A stretch of 64,000 nt of DNA from Fimenecus sp045655645. Its GTDB lineage: Bacteria; Bacillota; Clostridia; Oscillospirales; Acutalibacteraceae. A program made the position numbers and the translations under genes. Positions 51,264 through 58,745 of this stretch are shown here, in pieces. The notes under the pieces were generated by a model, which did no database searches, was not told where the DNA came from, and worked only from the letters and a program-made list of their open reading frames with translations. The first letter of the stretch is position 1, and each line of letters begins with the position of its first letter. The stretch covers positions 1 through 64,000 of the forward strand of contig JAZOPS010000047.1 in assembly GCA_045655645.1 (NCBI GenBank), in the 5' to 3' direction.

Positions 51264-52538
51264 TTGGATAAAATCGTAATAAACGGCTCAAAAAGACTTG
51301 ACGGTGAAATAACCGTGCAAGGAGCCAAAAACAGCGTGTTGCCAATACTTGTTGCAACGCTTTTGACCGATGGAGTTTCGGTAATACATAATTGTCCCAT
51401 CATTTCAGATGTGGATGCAACAATAAAAATTCTTCGCCATCTGGGTTGCATAGTTACTCGTGAAGGACACACAATAACAGTGGATTCAAGTGGCGTCAAC
51501 AAAAATGATGTGCCCGACGAATTAATGCGCGAAATGCGTTCTTCAATTGTGTTTTTAGGTGGAATTCTCGGCAGAATGGGCAAGGCGGTGCTCTCAACCC
51601 CAGGTGGTTGCGAAATCGGACTTCGTCCAATTGATTTGCATCTCTCATCAATGCAACAATTCGGCGCAGAAATAACCAACGAAAACGGAAACATCATTTG
51701 CTCTGCTGAAAAAAACGGACTTTGTGGCACTCGCATAACCTTGTCGTTTCCAAGCGTAGGTGCAACTGAAAATATCATTCTTGCTGCAACGCTTGCAAAA
51801 GGGACAACAATCATCACCAATGCAGCCCGTGAACCCGAAATCAGCGACTTGGCAGATTTCCTTAATGGTTGTGGCGCAAGAATACACGGCGCAGGGGATA
51901 GCACCATCACCATTGAGGGTGTCAATAAACTTTATCCAACCGAACATACAGTAATCCCCGACAGAATTGTGGCTTCGACTTATATGATAGCAGCCGCAGT
52001 CACAAACGGCAGAGTGTGTTTGAAAGATATAATTCCGTCCCATATAGGACCAACAATTCAGCCACTTCGTGAAGCAGGTTGTGATATTGTGGTTAGTGGA
52101 CGATGGGTGTGCCTTAGTGCACCACCAAGACTTAGAAGAATAAGAATAATCAGAACAATGCCCCATCCGGGATTTCCAACAGATGTTCAGGCGCAAATGA
52201 TGGCGCTGACTACAGTTGCCGATGGCACAAGTGTTATTGTTGAGAATATCTTTGAAAGCAGATTTAAGCACATTGGTGAATTAATTCGATTTGGTGCAAA
52301 AATCAATGTTGAGGGTAGGGTAGCAGTAATTGAAGGAATGAGATATCTGAACGGTGCAAATGTCCGTTCAACCGATTTGCGTGGTGGCTCGGCAATGATA
52401 ATCGCAGGGCTATGTGCACGGGGAATAACCGAGATTTCAGATATCTACCATATAGACAGAGGCTACGAAGAACCTGAAAAGGTATTGAAGAGTCTCGGAG
52501 CAGATATAAAAAGGGTGAAAGAAGTTGAAAAAGACTAA
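51264..52538 (+). CDS. murA: UDP-N-acetylglucosamine 1-carboxyvinyltransferase
   Basis: This first committed enzyme of peptidoglycan synthesis, 424 residues, adds enolpyruvate to UDP-GlcNAc. 'GSKRLDGEITVQGAKNSVLPIL' contains the catalytic Lys, and Cys116 in 'TPGGCEIGLRPIDLH' matches E. coli Cys115, so fosfomycin sensitivity is expected at this enzyme. 'DVQAQMMAL' and 'DLRGGSAMIIAGL' carry the C-terminal Asp and Arg contacts. The start is TTG at 51264, preceded by AAGGG; no in-frame ATG is available upstream. A 70-base gap from murG is the largest in this part of the cluster. It overlaps ftsQ by 14 bases. Confidence 0.94.
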   Translation: MDKIVINGSKRLDGEITVQGAKNSVLPILVATLLTDGVSVIHNCPIISDVDATIKILRHLGCIVTREGHTITVDSSGVNKNDVPDELMREMRSSIVFLGGILGRMGKAVLSTPGGCEIGLRPIDLHLSSMQQFGAEITNENGNIICSAEKNGLCGTRITLSFPSVGATENIILAATLAKGTTIITNAAREPEISDLADFLNGCGARIHGAGDSTITIEGVNKLYPTEHTVIPDRIVASTYMIAAAVTNGRVCLKDIIPSHIGPTIQPLREAGCDIVVSGRWVCLSAPPRLRRIRIIRTMPHPGFPTDVQAQMMALTTVADGTSVIVENIFESRFKHIGELIRFGAKINVEGRVAVIEGMRYLNGANVRSTDLRGGSAMIIAGLCARGITEISDIYHIDRGYEEPEKVLKSLGADIKRVKEVEKD

Positions 52539-53418
52539 CAGTCAAAGCACAACCCGAAACAGTCAAATGTCGGGAAATGAGCGAATAATCAACCGAACAA
52601 CCCAGAGAAGAAAAAGAAACCGACGCAAGAAATTAATCGTTCGTGCAAGTTTTGGTGCAATTTTTCTCTTGGTTGGCGTTGTTATTGTGTTGACTATGTT
52701 TTTTAATATAAAAGAAATAACAATAACAGGTGACACAATTTATGCGTCCGACGAAATCATCAATGCAAGTGAAGTGAGTGTTGGTGATAACCTTATTTTT
52801 GTTTCAAAAAAGAAAATCAATAATAAGGTAACCGAAACTTTGCCTTATGTTGGTTCTGTTAAAGTTAAAAGACATTTGCCAACAGGTCTTGAACTTGTTG
52901 TGACCAAAACTGATGCAACATTTGCTGTGACGCAAGATGGATATTTCACTTTGCTTAATGAAAAAGGAAAAGTCCTTGAAGCTAATACCGAGTTTATCGG
53001 TGAAAATATAACTTTGCTGAATCTTGGCAATATTATTTCTGCAAATGTTGGTCAAGATATTGAATTAGAATCAAAAGATTTGTTAGATAAACTTATAGAA
53101 GTTCAAACTGCTTGCAATGAGAGTGGGCTTAAGGATATAAGCTCAATTGATTTGTCAGATATTTACAACATAAAGCTTGTTTATCAGGGAAGAATAACTC
53201 TTGAACTTGGTGAAACAAATAAGAGTAATCTAGTGAAAAAATTAGCACTTGGTGCAAAAGCAATTGAGCATCAGAACGAAGAAAATGAGCTTTATCGTGG
53301 CACAATAAACCTTACAGTTGAGGGCAAAGGCTTCTTGTCAGAAGAAACTTCAACAACCGAAACAACAACTCTTCCGGAGAGTACAACTGTTGAGTCTACA
53401 ACAAATCCGGCGGCATAA
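52525..53418 (+). CDS. ftsQ: Cell division protein FtsQ/DivIB
   Basis: This bitopic protein of 297 residues has a basic cytoplasmic tail, one helix at about 45-66 ('FGAIFLLVGVVIVLTMFF') and an external POTRA domain ('NIKEITITGDTIYASDEIINASEVSVGDNLIFV'). The beta domain follows, and the tail is Ser/Thr/Glu-rich ('STTETTTLPESTTVEST'), likely disordered. It links FtsL and DivIC to the septal synthase. The start is TTG 52525 inside murA, with AGGGTG upstream; ATG 52567 is an alternative that would shorten the tail by 14 residues. Confidence 0.88.
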   Translation: MKKTNSQSTTRNSQMSGNERIINRTTQRRKRNRRKKLIVRASFGAIFLLVGVVIVLTMFFNIKEITITGDTIYASDEIINASEVSVGDNLIFVSKKKINNKVTETLPYVGSVKVKRHLPTGLELVVTKTDATFAVTQDGYFTLLNEKGKVLEANTEFIGENITLLNLGNIISANVGQDIELESKDLLDKLIEVQTACNESGLKDISSIDLSDIYNIKLVYQGRITLELGETNKSNLVKKLALGAKAIEHQNEENELYRGTINLTVEGKGFLSEETSTTETTTLPESTTVESTTNPAA

Positions 53419-53482
53419 ATTAAAAAACTTTAAAAAATCGCAAAAAATCCATTAAATTGTAAAAAAATCTATAAATTATGTA

Positions 53483-53511
53483 TTGCATTTATTTGTTGTT
53501 AGTGATAAAAT
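53483..53511 (+). promoter_or_regulatory. Promoter of ftsZ
   Basis: TTGCAT (53483-53488) and TAAAAT (53506-53511) are 17 bases apart. The leader to the ATG is about 55 bases. This gives ftsZ a transcript apart from the upstream cluster, in line with its highly biased codons. Confidence 0.6.
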
Positions 53512-53571
53512 AAACTGTAATTATATAATCCAATAGGTGTGAAATTTTCTATACATAGGAGGATGTTAAAA

Positions 53572-54645
53572 ATGGCATTCGAAATTGATAATCGTTATGA
53601 AGACATTACAAACATTAAAGTAATCGGTGTCGGCGGTGGCGGCGGAAACGCAATTAACCGTATGGCAAAAGCAGGTATCAACGGCGTTGAACTTATTGCT
53701 ATTAACACTGATAAACACGTTCTTGGTTTTTCACAGGCAACACAGAAAATCCAAATCGGTGAAAAAGTAACTTCAGGTCAGGGCGCAGGTGCTAAACCAG
53801 AAGTTGGCCAGAAAGCAGCTGAAGAAAGCCGTGACGCAATCATCGAAGCACTTGCTGGTACTCACATGGTATTCGTTACAGCTGGTATGGGCGGCGGAAC
53901 AGGTACAGGTGCTGCTCCAATCATCGCTGAAATCGCAAAAGAAAAGGGTATCCTTACAGTTGGTATCGTTACAAAGCCTTTCGCATTTGAAGGCAGCCGT
54001 CGTATGAAACAGGCAGAAGCAGGTATCGCTGAACTCGCACAGCATGTTGACTCTCTTATCGTTATTCCTAACGAAAGACTTAAATATCTTCCAGACCAGA
54101 AGCTCACATTTGCAAACGCTTTCGCAATTGCTGATGATGTTCTTCGTCAGGGTGTAAACTCAGTTACAGAACTTATCACAATGCCACAGTTCATCAACCT
54201 TGACTTTGCTGACGTTACAGCAGTTATGAAAGATGCTGGTCACGCTCATATGGGTATCGGCCGTGCAAGTGGTAAAGATAAGGCTGAACAAGCAGCACAC
54301 GATGCTATTTCAAGCCCACTTCTTGAAACAACAATCACAGGTGCGAAGGGTGTTATCATCAGCATCACAGCATCACCTGACATCACTCTTGAAGATGTTG
54401 ACACAGCAGCTGGCATCATCCGTGCAGAAGCTGATGAAGATGCAAACATCATCTTCGGTGTTGCTTTCGACGACAAACTTGACGATGAAATGATTGTTAC
54501 TGTTATCGCAACAGGTTTCGGTCTTGATTCAAACGGTATGGCAAGAAAGCCAATGTCATCATTCGACATCAGCTCAAACAGCAACTTTGGCGCTGACGAC
54601 GACAATATGGATGATATTCTTGACCTTTTCAAAGGCAGAAGATAA
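53572..54645 (+). CDS. ftsZ: Cell division GTPase FtsZ
   Basis: This tubulin-like GTPase of 357 residues forms the Z ring. 'VIGVGGGGGNAINRM' is the first nucleotide loop, the tubulin signature 'GMGGGTGTG' is at 105-113, and 'NVDFADVTAVMKDAGHAHMGIG'-type 'NLDFADVTAVMKDAG' holds the T7 catalytic loop. The linker is short and the C-terminal peptide 'DDNMDDILDLFKGRR' lacks the usual IPxFLR core. AGGAGG is 9 bases before ATG 53572. Codon use is that of highly expressed genes. No ftsA gene is in the window. Confidence 0.96.
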   Translation: MAFEIDNRYEDITNIKVIGVGGGGGNAINRMAKAGINGVELIAINTDKHVLGFSQATQKIQIGEKVTSGQGAGAKPEVGQKAAEESRDAIIEALAGTHMVFVTAGMGGGTGTGAAPIIAEIAKEKGILTVGIVTKPFAFEGSRRMKQAEAGIAELAQHVDSLIVIPNERLKYLPDQKLTFANAFAIADDVLRQGVNSVTELITMPQFINLDFADVTAVMKDAGHAHMGIGRASGKDKAEQAAHDAISSPLLETTITGAKGVIISITASPDITLEDVDTAAGIIRAEADEDANIIFGVAFDDKLDDEMIVTVIATGFGLDSNGMARKPMSSFDISSNSNFGADDDNMDDILDLFKGRR

Positions 54646-54661
54646 TCAGATAAAAAATTAA

Positions 54662-54691
54662 CCCCCGACACATAAGTCGGGGGATTTTTTT
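54662..54691 (+). terminator. Intrinsic terminator of ftsZ
   Basis: CCCCCGAC-acataa-GTCGGGGG followed by ATTTTTTT. Confidence 0.94.
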
Positions 54692-54698
54692 GTTTTAA

Positions 54699-55001
54699 TT
54701 ATAATGTTTTAACAAATTCACAAAGTAATCTCAATTGTTTTTCATTGAGCTTTTTGCAACTGTCAGCAAGCTCTTTGAAAGCGATTGGGTGTTCTTCTTT
54801 TTCATCGAAGAATTCAGAAGGGGTAACACCTAAGAATTCGCAGATGTAAAAGAAACCTTGCATTGATGGCATTGCATAGTTGTTTTCAATTTTGTTAATG
54901 TAACTTTCACTTTGACCAAGCGAAAGACTCATATCTCTTGCAGAAACGCCTTTTTCTTGACGAAGCTCGGCAAGTCTTTTTGGAAAACCTTCATAAATCA
55001 T
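54699..55001 (-). CDS. XRE-family helix-turn-helix protein
   Basis: This DNA-binding protein of 100 residues has the Cro/C1 fold: 'RLAELRQEKGVSARDMSLSLGQSESYINKIENNYAMPSMQGFFYICEFLGVTPSEFF' covers five helices, with recognition helix around 'SESYINKIEN'. The C-terminal helix ('CKKLNEKQLRLLCEFVKTL') probably dimerises. Such small XRE proteins are common in Clostridia as regulators of unknown targets. AGGTGCAAC stands near the start, with GGAGGT 10 bases before the ATG. Confidence 0.85.
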   Translation of the reverse strand: MIYEGFPKRLAELRQEKGVSARDMSLSLGQSESYINKIENNYAMPSMQGFFYICEFLGVTPSEFFDEKEEHPIAFKELADSCKKLNEKQLRLLCEFVKTL

Positions 55002-55131
55002 ATATGTTGCACCTCCAACATATCATCAAAATCTTTATCTGTCTTAATTATAAAGCATTGTTTTCCAAATCTATATCTTATTAAGAAATGTTTGCAAATT
55101 AATAAAGAAATATACGCTTTGTTGAAAAAAC

Positions 55132-55162
55132 TAACCCCCGTAGAATAATTTACGGGGGGTTA
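55132..55162. terminator. Bidirectional intrinsic terminator
   Basis: TAACCCCCGTA / TACGGGGGGTTA with one extra G and an 8-base loop, between two minus-strand genes. It most likely ends the Cys-rich gene upstream of it on that strand. Confidence 0.65.
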
Positions 55163-55173
55163 ATATTTATCAT

Positions 55174-55389
55174 TTATAACGAAAAATCTTCTGGGCTATA
55201 TTCCTGCAACTCAACAGGTCTTCTTGGTTGTCTTTTCAAAACATCATAAGAGAATTTTTTACAAGCAAAATCCTTTTCAACAACGCCCTTTTTCTTGCAA
55301 AGCACAGTTTCACCGTCTGGGGACAACTTGCCGTGTGCACAATATGAGCAAGATGGAGATATTTCTTTTTTATTAAGCAATTTTTTCAT
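55174..55389 (-). CDS. Small cysteine-rich protein of unknown function
   Basis: This 71-residue protein has four cysteines as CxxC ('SCSYCAHG') plus 'LCKKKG' and 'FACKKFSYD', a likely zinc ribbon. The pattern 'C-SYC-AHGKLSPDGETVLCKKKG' resembles small conserved proteins of Oscillospirales without a known role. AAAGGTG lies 7-8 bases before the ATG. Its leader begins directly after the hairpin array at 55409-55493, so that array may control it. Confidence 0.65.
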   Translation of the reverse strand: MKKLLNKKEISPSCSYCAHGKLSPDGETVLCKKKGVVEKDFACKKFSYDVLKRQPRRPVELQEYSPEDFSL

Positions 55390-55408
55390 ATTCTTTTCAC
55401 CTTTTCTC

Positions 55409-55493
55409 GTTCACGAAGTGAACATATCGAGTGCGTCAGCACATATCGAGTCAGTATGACATATCGAAAATCTCTGCAAGAGATTTATATCGA
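55409..55493. repeat. 85-bp hairpin array, copy 1 (downstream of the S23-type gene)
   Basis: Four short hairpins alternate with the 7-mer ATATCGA: GTTCAC-gaa-GTGAAC, GTGC-gtca-GCAC, GTCA-gta-TGAC and AAATCTC-tgcaa-GAGATTT, each followed by ATATCGA. It is identical over all 85 bases to 55958-56042. The last codons and the stop of the S23-type gene lie inside its right end. Confidence 0.9.
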
Positions 55494-55847
55494 CTTTTCA
55501 ATATTGTTTTTAGCTGTTGTAACCGAAGATATTAATTTTCTTCGTATTATACCACATTGATTCTTAAGTATTTTATAATCATTATCACTAATTTTATGTT
55601 TTCTAAATAAAAGTTCAAGCCAATATTCTGTTTCTGAACTTTCTTTTAGTGCAATTTCCATTTTGTGAATAAAATCTGCTCGACTCTGCGCATATTTTGC
55701 TTCGTGTATGTTCGCACCAATAGAAGATGATGAGCGGATTAATTGGTTTACATATACTGAGCAACCTTTTATGTTTTCGCAAATATCAGAAACAGATATT
55801 GCAAACTCAATAGTTTCTTCTCTTAATTTGTTTTTGCTTTCTTCCAT
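55485..55847 (-). CDS. Four-helix-bundle protein of the S23 / intervening-sequence family
   Basis: This 120-residue protein has the family core 'IRSSSSIGANIHEA...SRADFIHKMEIALKESSETEYWLELL', seen in proteins first found in 23S rRNA intervening sequences and related to Avd of diversity-generating retroelements. They form pentameric four-helix barrels that bind nucleic acid. ATG 55847 is taken as start; GTG 55859 is an alternative. No strong ribosome binding site is visible (GGTTCAAT before ATG). It lies between two identical 85-bp hairpin arrays, with an extra array just upstream, and its stop codon is within the downstream copy. No rRNA gene or reverse transcriptase is in the window. Confidence 0.85.
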   Translation of the reverse strand: MEESKNKLREETIEFAISVSDICENIKGCSVYVNQLIRSSSSIGANIHEAKYAQSRADFIHKMEIALKESSETEYWLELLFRKHKISDNDYKILKNQCGIIRRKLISSVTTAKNNIEKSI

Positions 55848-55867
55848 ATTGAACCACACTTTTTTTG

Positions 55868-55945
55868 TCGATATGCAATCTTCGCTTGCTCGATATTTTT
55901 ACTTTGTAAAATCGATATGTTTTCGCTAACGCTCAAACTCGATAT
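55868..55945. repeat. Hairpin array with inverted 7-mer linkers (upstream of the S23-type gene)
   Basis: The 7-mer TCGATAT, the reverse complement of the linker in the 85-bp repeats, occurs four times (55868, 55890, 55912, 55939). It separates GCAA-tcttcgc-TTGC, TTTTAC-ttt-GTAAAA and GTTT-tcgctaacgctc-AAAC. Linkers start 22, 22 and 27 bases apart. Confidence 0.85.
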
Positions 55946-55957
55946 GATATAAATCTT

Positions 55958-56042
55958 GTTCACGAAGTGAACATATCGAGTGCGTCAGCACATATCGAGT
56001 CAGTATGACATATCGAAAATCTCTGCAAGAGATTTATATCGA
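55958..56042. repeat. 85-bp hairpin array, copy 2
   Basis: It is identical to 55409-55493, with hairpins at 55958-55972, 55980-55991, 55999-56009 and 56017-56035, each followed by ATATCGA. Twelve bases separate it from the inverted-linker array, so both together form one block of seven hairpins. Confidence 0.9.
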
Positions 56043-56070
56043 GAATTAAAACAATTTGTTTTAATTCATT

Positions 56071-57123
56071 TTAACACACTTTTCTTTTACTATCAATATC
56101 AAAAATCATTATTATACACATAACAATAACGGTGAAAAAGGCAGGCACAGAAACCGAAAATGGCATAATCCCCGAAACATTTTGAACACTTGTTTCAATG
56201 TCAATAGGAAAAGCCATCAAAAGCAGATAACAAATCAGCGAAGACAACGCCCCGTTTATAACCCTACCCGTGAAAAATCTTATGTATTTAAGCCCCGTGG
56301 CGCGAATAAAAGAATACACCTGACAATGCACACAAAATCCACCAAAACCGATAATCGCAGTAATGATGGGCAAGGTTGTATTCTCTGCTATCTGTGAGCA
56401 TCCCTTTGTAACTTCAAGGAACGAAACAAAAGCAGTATAAACATTGTCACCTAAATTCATTTGTCTGATGCATTCGGTAATAGCACTAAAAAGAATAACC
56501 CACGCACAAATCGAAAGTATGGAATTAACATTATCACTCACCGACGAAGACAGCGCCAAAAGTGGACTTTGCCCATAGGTTTTATTGTTTGATTTTATCT
56601 CATTACCATCGTCAAAAAAACGCGAAAGAATACCAAGAATTATTGATGACATACAAAGCGAAACAAACATAATAACCCCTGCTTTGCTACTGCCAAGCAT
56701 TCCGACACCAACTGCCGTTATTATAAAGGCTGGGCCACCATTGACGCAAAACATACAAAGCCGTTGTGCCTGATTTTTGGTAATTCTTCCGTTTTCATAA
56801 AGCATAGCTGTCATTTTCGTCCCAACGGGAAAACCACCGATAAGTCCCATAAAAATAACAGAAACCGAGCATTCATTTTGTCTGAATAAAAACTTTGTTA
56901 TTGGTGCAAATGCTTTGTAAATGGGTGAGAGTACATCTGATTTGATTATATATGACGACAATACCATAAATGGAAAAAGCGATGGCAAAATTGTATAAAA
57001 ACAAATTGATAAACCACTTGTGATGCCACTACTCACAGCATGAGGCATTGAAAAAAGCAGATAACAACTTACAAAAATCCCCATAAAAGATAAAAGATTT
57101 TTTCTTAAAATCGTTTTAAACAT
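56071..57123 (-). CDS. ylbJ: Sporulation integral membrane protein YlbJ
   Basis: This polytopic protein of 350 residues has about eight helices and the nucleoside-recognition (Gate) type blocks 'CFYTILPSLFPFMVLSSYII' and 'GLIGGFPVGTKMTAMLYENGRITKNQAQRLCMFCVNGGPAFIITAVG', plus 'GFGGFCVHCQVYSFI' in the second half. In Bacillus YlbJ is made in the mother cell and is needed for proper spore envelope formation. ATG 57123 is chosen; an in-frame TTG lies 15 bases upstream. It is divergent from yqfC, another spore gene. Confidence 0.87.
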   Translation of the reverse strand: MFKTILRKNLLSFMGIFVSCYLLFSMPHAVSSGITSGLSICFYTILPSLFPFMVLSSYIIKSDVLSPIYKAFAPITKFLFRQNECSVSVIFMGLIGGFPVGTKMTAMLYENGRITKNQAQRLCMFCVNGGPAFIITAVGVGMLGSSKAGVIMFVSLCMSSIILGILSRFFDDGNEIKSNNKTYGQSPLLALSSSVSDNVNSILSICAWVILFSAITECIRQMNLGDNVYTAFVSFLEVTKGCSQIAENTTLPIITAIIGFGGFCVHCQVYSFIRATGLKYIRFFTGRVINGALSSLICYLLLMAFPIDIETSVQNVSGIMPFSVSVPAFFTVIVMCIIMIFDIDSKRKVC

Positions 57124-57169
57124 TATCTCACATCCCAATATAAATATATTGAAATCTTTGAGTTATAAT

Positions 57170-57197
57170 GAATTATTTTCACCCGATTTCATATAAT
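57170..57197 (+). promoter_or_regulatory. Possible sigma-E-type promoter of yqfCD
   Basis: CATATAAT (57190-57197) resembles the sigma-E -10, with GAATTA (57170-57175) 14 bases before it as a -35-like element. The start site would fall about 15 bases before the TTG codon of yqfC. Mother-cell control is expected for this gene; the match is only moderate. Confidence 0.4.
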
Positions 57198-57220
57198 TGT
57201 ATGAATCGAGGTGTATTTTT

Positions 57221-57487
57221 TTGTCACAGAGAAAGAAACCAAAAGAGAAAAAACATTTGCCACTACCCGAGTTGCTCTCCGACGAGCCGAAACTCGAAAC
57301 TCTTGGAAATCGCGAGATAATCGTTGAAGGGTGCAAGGGGATTGCCGAATACAGCGAAAATCTAATCAAACTCAACACAGGCACATTGATAATGGGGTTT
57401 TCAGGCGAAGACTTGCTAATTCAATCCTTTGATAATGGCGTTGCTGTCATTAAAGGCGTAATCGCAGAAATAACTTTTGTTACATAG
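57221..57487 (+). CDS. yqfC: Sporulation protein YqfC (YabP/YqfC family)
   Basis: This small protein of 88 residues has the family core 'NREIIVEGCKGIAEYSENLIKLNTGTLIMGFSGEDLLIQSFDNGVAVIKGVIAEITF'. It is a mother-cell protein in Bacillus sporulation. TTG 57221 is the best start, with GAGGTG 7 bases before it. It is 8 bases upstream of yqfD, the conserved pair. Confidence 0.9.
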   Translation: MSQRKKPKEKKHLPLPELLSDEPKLETLGNREIIVEGCKGIAEYSENLIKLNTGTLIMGFSGEDLLIQSFDNGVAVIKGVIAEITFVT

Positions 57488-57495
57488 GTGAAAAT

Positions 57496-58677
57496 ATGTT
57501 TATAATTGAACTTATAAGATGGTTGTTTGGCTATATAAATTTCAAAGCCGTTGAGGGATTTCCCGATAGATTTATAAATCTTTGCACAAAAAACCAAATT
57601 CCACTTTGGAATATCAAAAATATGGGTGGAAAATTAAGCGCAAGCACAACAATACAGGGTTATCTTAATATTCGTGACTCTGCAAAAAAATCGGGTATGA
57701 AAGTACGCGTAACAGAGAAAAAAGGACTCATATTTTTTCTTAAAAAGCATAAAAAACGCGTGGGTATTGCCATTGGCGCATCAATTTGTATTATGATTTT
57801 TACAATTCTATCGCAGTTTGTGTGGAATATTTCAGTTGTGGGTAATGATACTCTTGAAACAGATTTCATATTGAGCGCGTTTGAAGATTACGGGATAAAA
57901 GTTGGCACAAGAATATCAAAAGAGCAAATGCAAAATGCATCAGAAAAAGCGGTGATAGACATCGACAAACTCTCTTGGGCAACTATAAATCAAAAAGGCA
58001 CAGTTTTGGTTATTGAAGTCCGCGAGCGACAAGAAGCACCACCGATGTATGACAATTCAAAGCCTACCAATTTGGTTGCAAAAGAAGACGGAGTTATTGT
58101 GGGGTTTGATATTCTTTATGGCAATGCCGAAATAAAAATTGGCTCTGCCGTGTCAAAAGGTGATTTGCTCATTAGCGGAATCGCAAAACACCCTGACGGA
58201 AGTGAGTCGCTTATTCACGCCGATGGTCATGTGAAAGCTCATGTAAAAAAGACCAATATGACAGATACAACAAAAATGAATTGCTATAATCTTAAAAACG
58301 AAAGAAGACGAAAATCTGTTTTCTTTTTTGGTTTAAAAATTCCCTTTGGGAAAAAAGTTCCAAATACTTTTTATTCTATACATAATTCTTTTTTAGAAAG
58401 TGATGAAATGCTTTTGCCTTTGGGAATAATAACAGAGTATGGCGCAGAATATGCGAATGAAAAATGCCAACTTTCTGAAAATTTGCAAAATAAAATCGCA
58501 CTTTATAATAATGCTTTGTATGTACGCGAAATTTTAGACTATTGCGATATAAAAATGTCTTATGCAACTGCAAATGCAACGGAATATGGTCAGGAATATT
58601 CATTTTTTGCCGAGTGCGAGCAAGAAATTGGCGTTTTACAGGAAATTTATGTAGAAAAAACTAATGACATTGCATAA
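57496..58677 (+). CDS. yqfD: Sporulation protein YqfD
   Basis: This protein of 393 residues has an N-terminal cytoplasmic part ('INFKAVEGFPDRFINLCTKNQIPLWNIK'), a membrane helix at about 92-114, and an external region with a POTRA-like fold ('ISVVGNDTLETDFILSAFEDYGIKVGTRI'). It ends in a beta-rich domain containing 'LVAKEDGVIVGFDILYGNAEIKIGSAVSKGDLLISG'. It is required for normal sporulation in Bacillus. AGGTG precedes the ATG. Confidence 0.92.
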   Translation: MFIIELIRWLFGYINFKAVEGFPDRFINLCTKNQIPLWNIKNMGGKLSASTTIQGYLNIRDSAKKSGMKVRVTEKKGLIFFLKKHKKRVGIAIGASICIMIFTILSQFVWNISVVGNDTLETDFILSAFEDYGIKVGTRISKEQMQNASEKAVIDIDKLSWATINQKGTVLVIEVRERQEAPPMYDNSKPTNLVAKEDGVIVGFDILYGNAEIKIGSAVSKGDLLISGIAKHPDGSESLIHADGHVKAHVKKTNMTDTTKMNCYNLKNERRRKSVFFFGLKIPFGKKVPNTFYSIHNSFLESDEMLLPLGIITEYGAEYANEKCQLSENLQNKIALYNNALYVREILDYCDIKMSYATANATEYGQEYSFFAECEQEIGVLQEIYVEKTNDIA

Positions 58678-58745
58678 AAATTGTGCTATAATATGTTAAA
58701 TATTGCTAAAATTTTTTAGTGAATTGAAAAATAGGTGATTAAGGA

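Noticed and set aside
51648..52271. 207-codon minus-strand open frame inside murA
   Set aside because: Cys- and His-rich composition typical of an antisense shadow; murA has all its catalytic residues.
55868..56042. CRISPR array suggested by a regularly repeated 7-mer
   Set aside because: The repeated unit is only 7 bases and the intervening pieces are themselves palindromes of 11-20 bases, not unique spacers. No cas gene is present.
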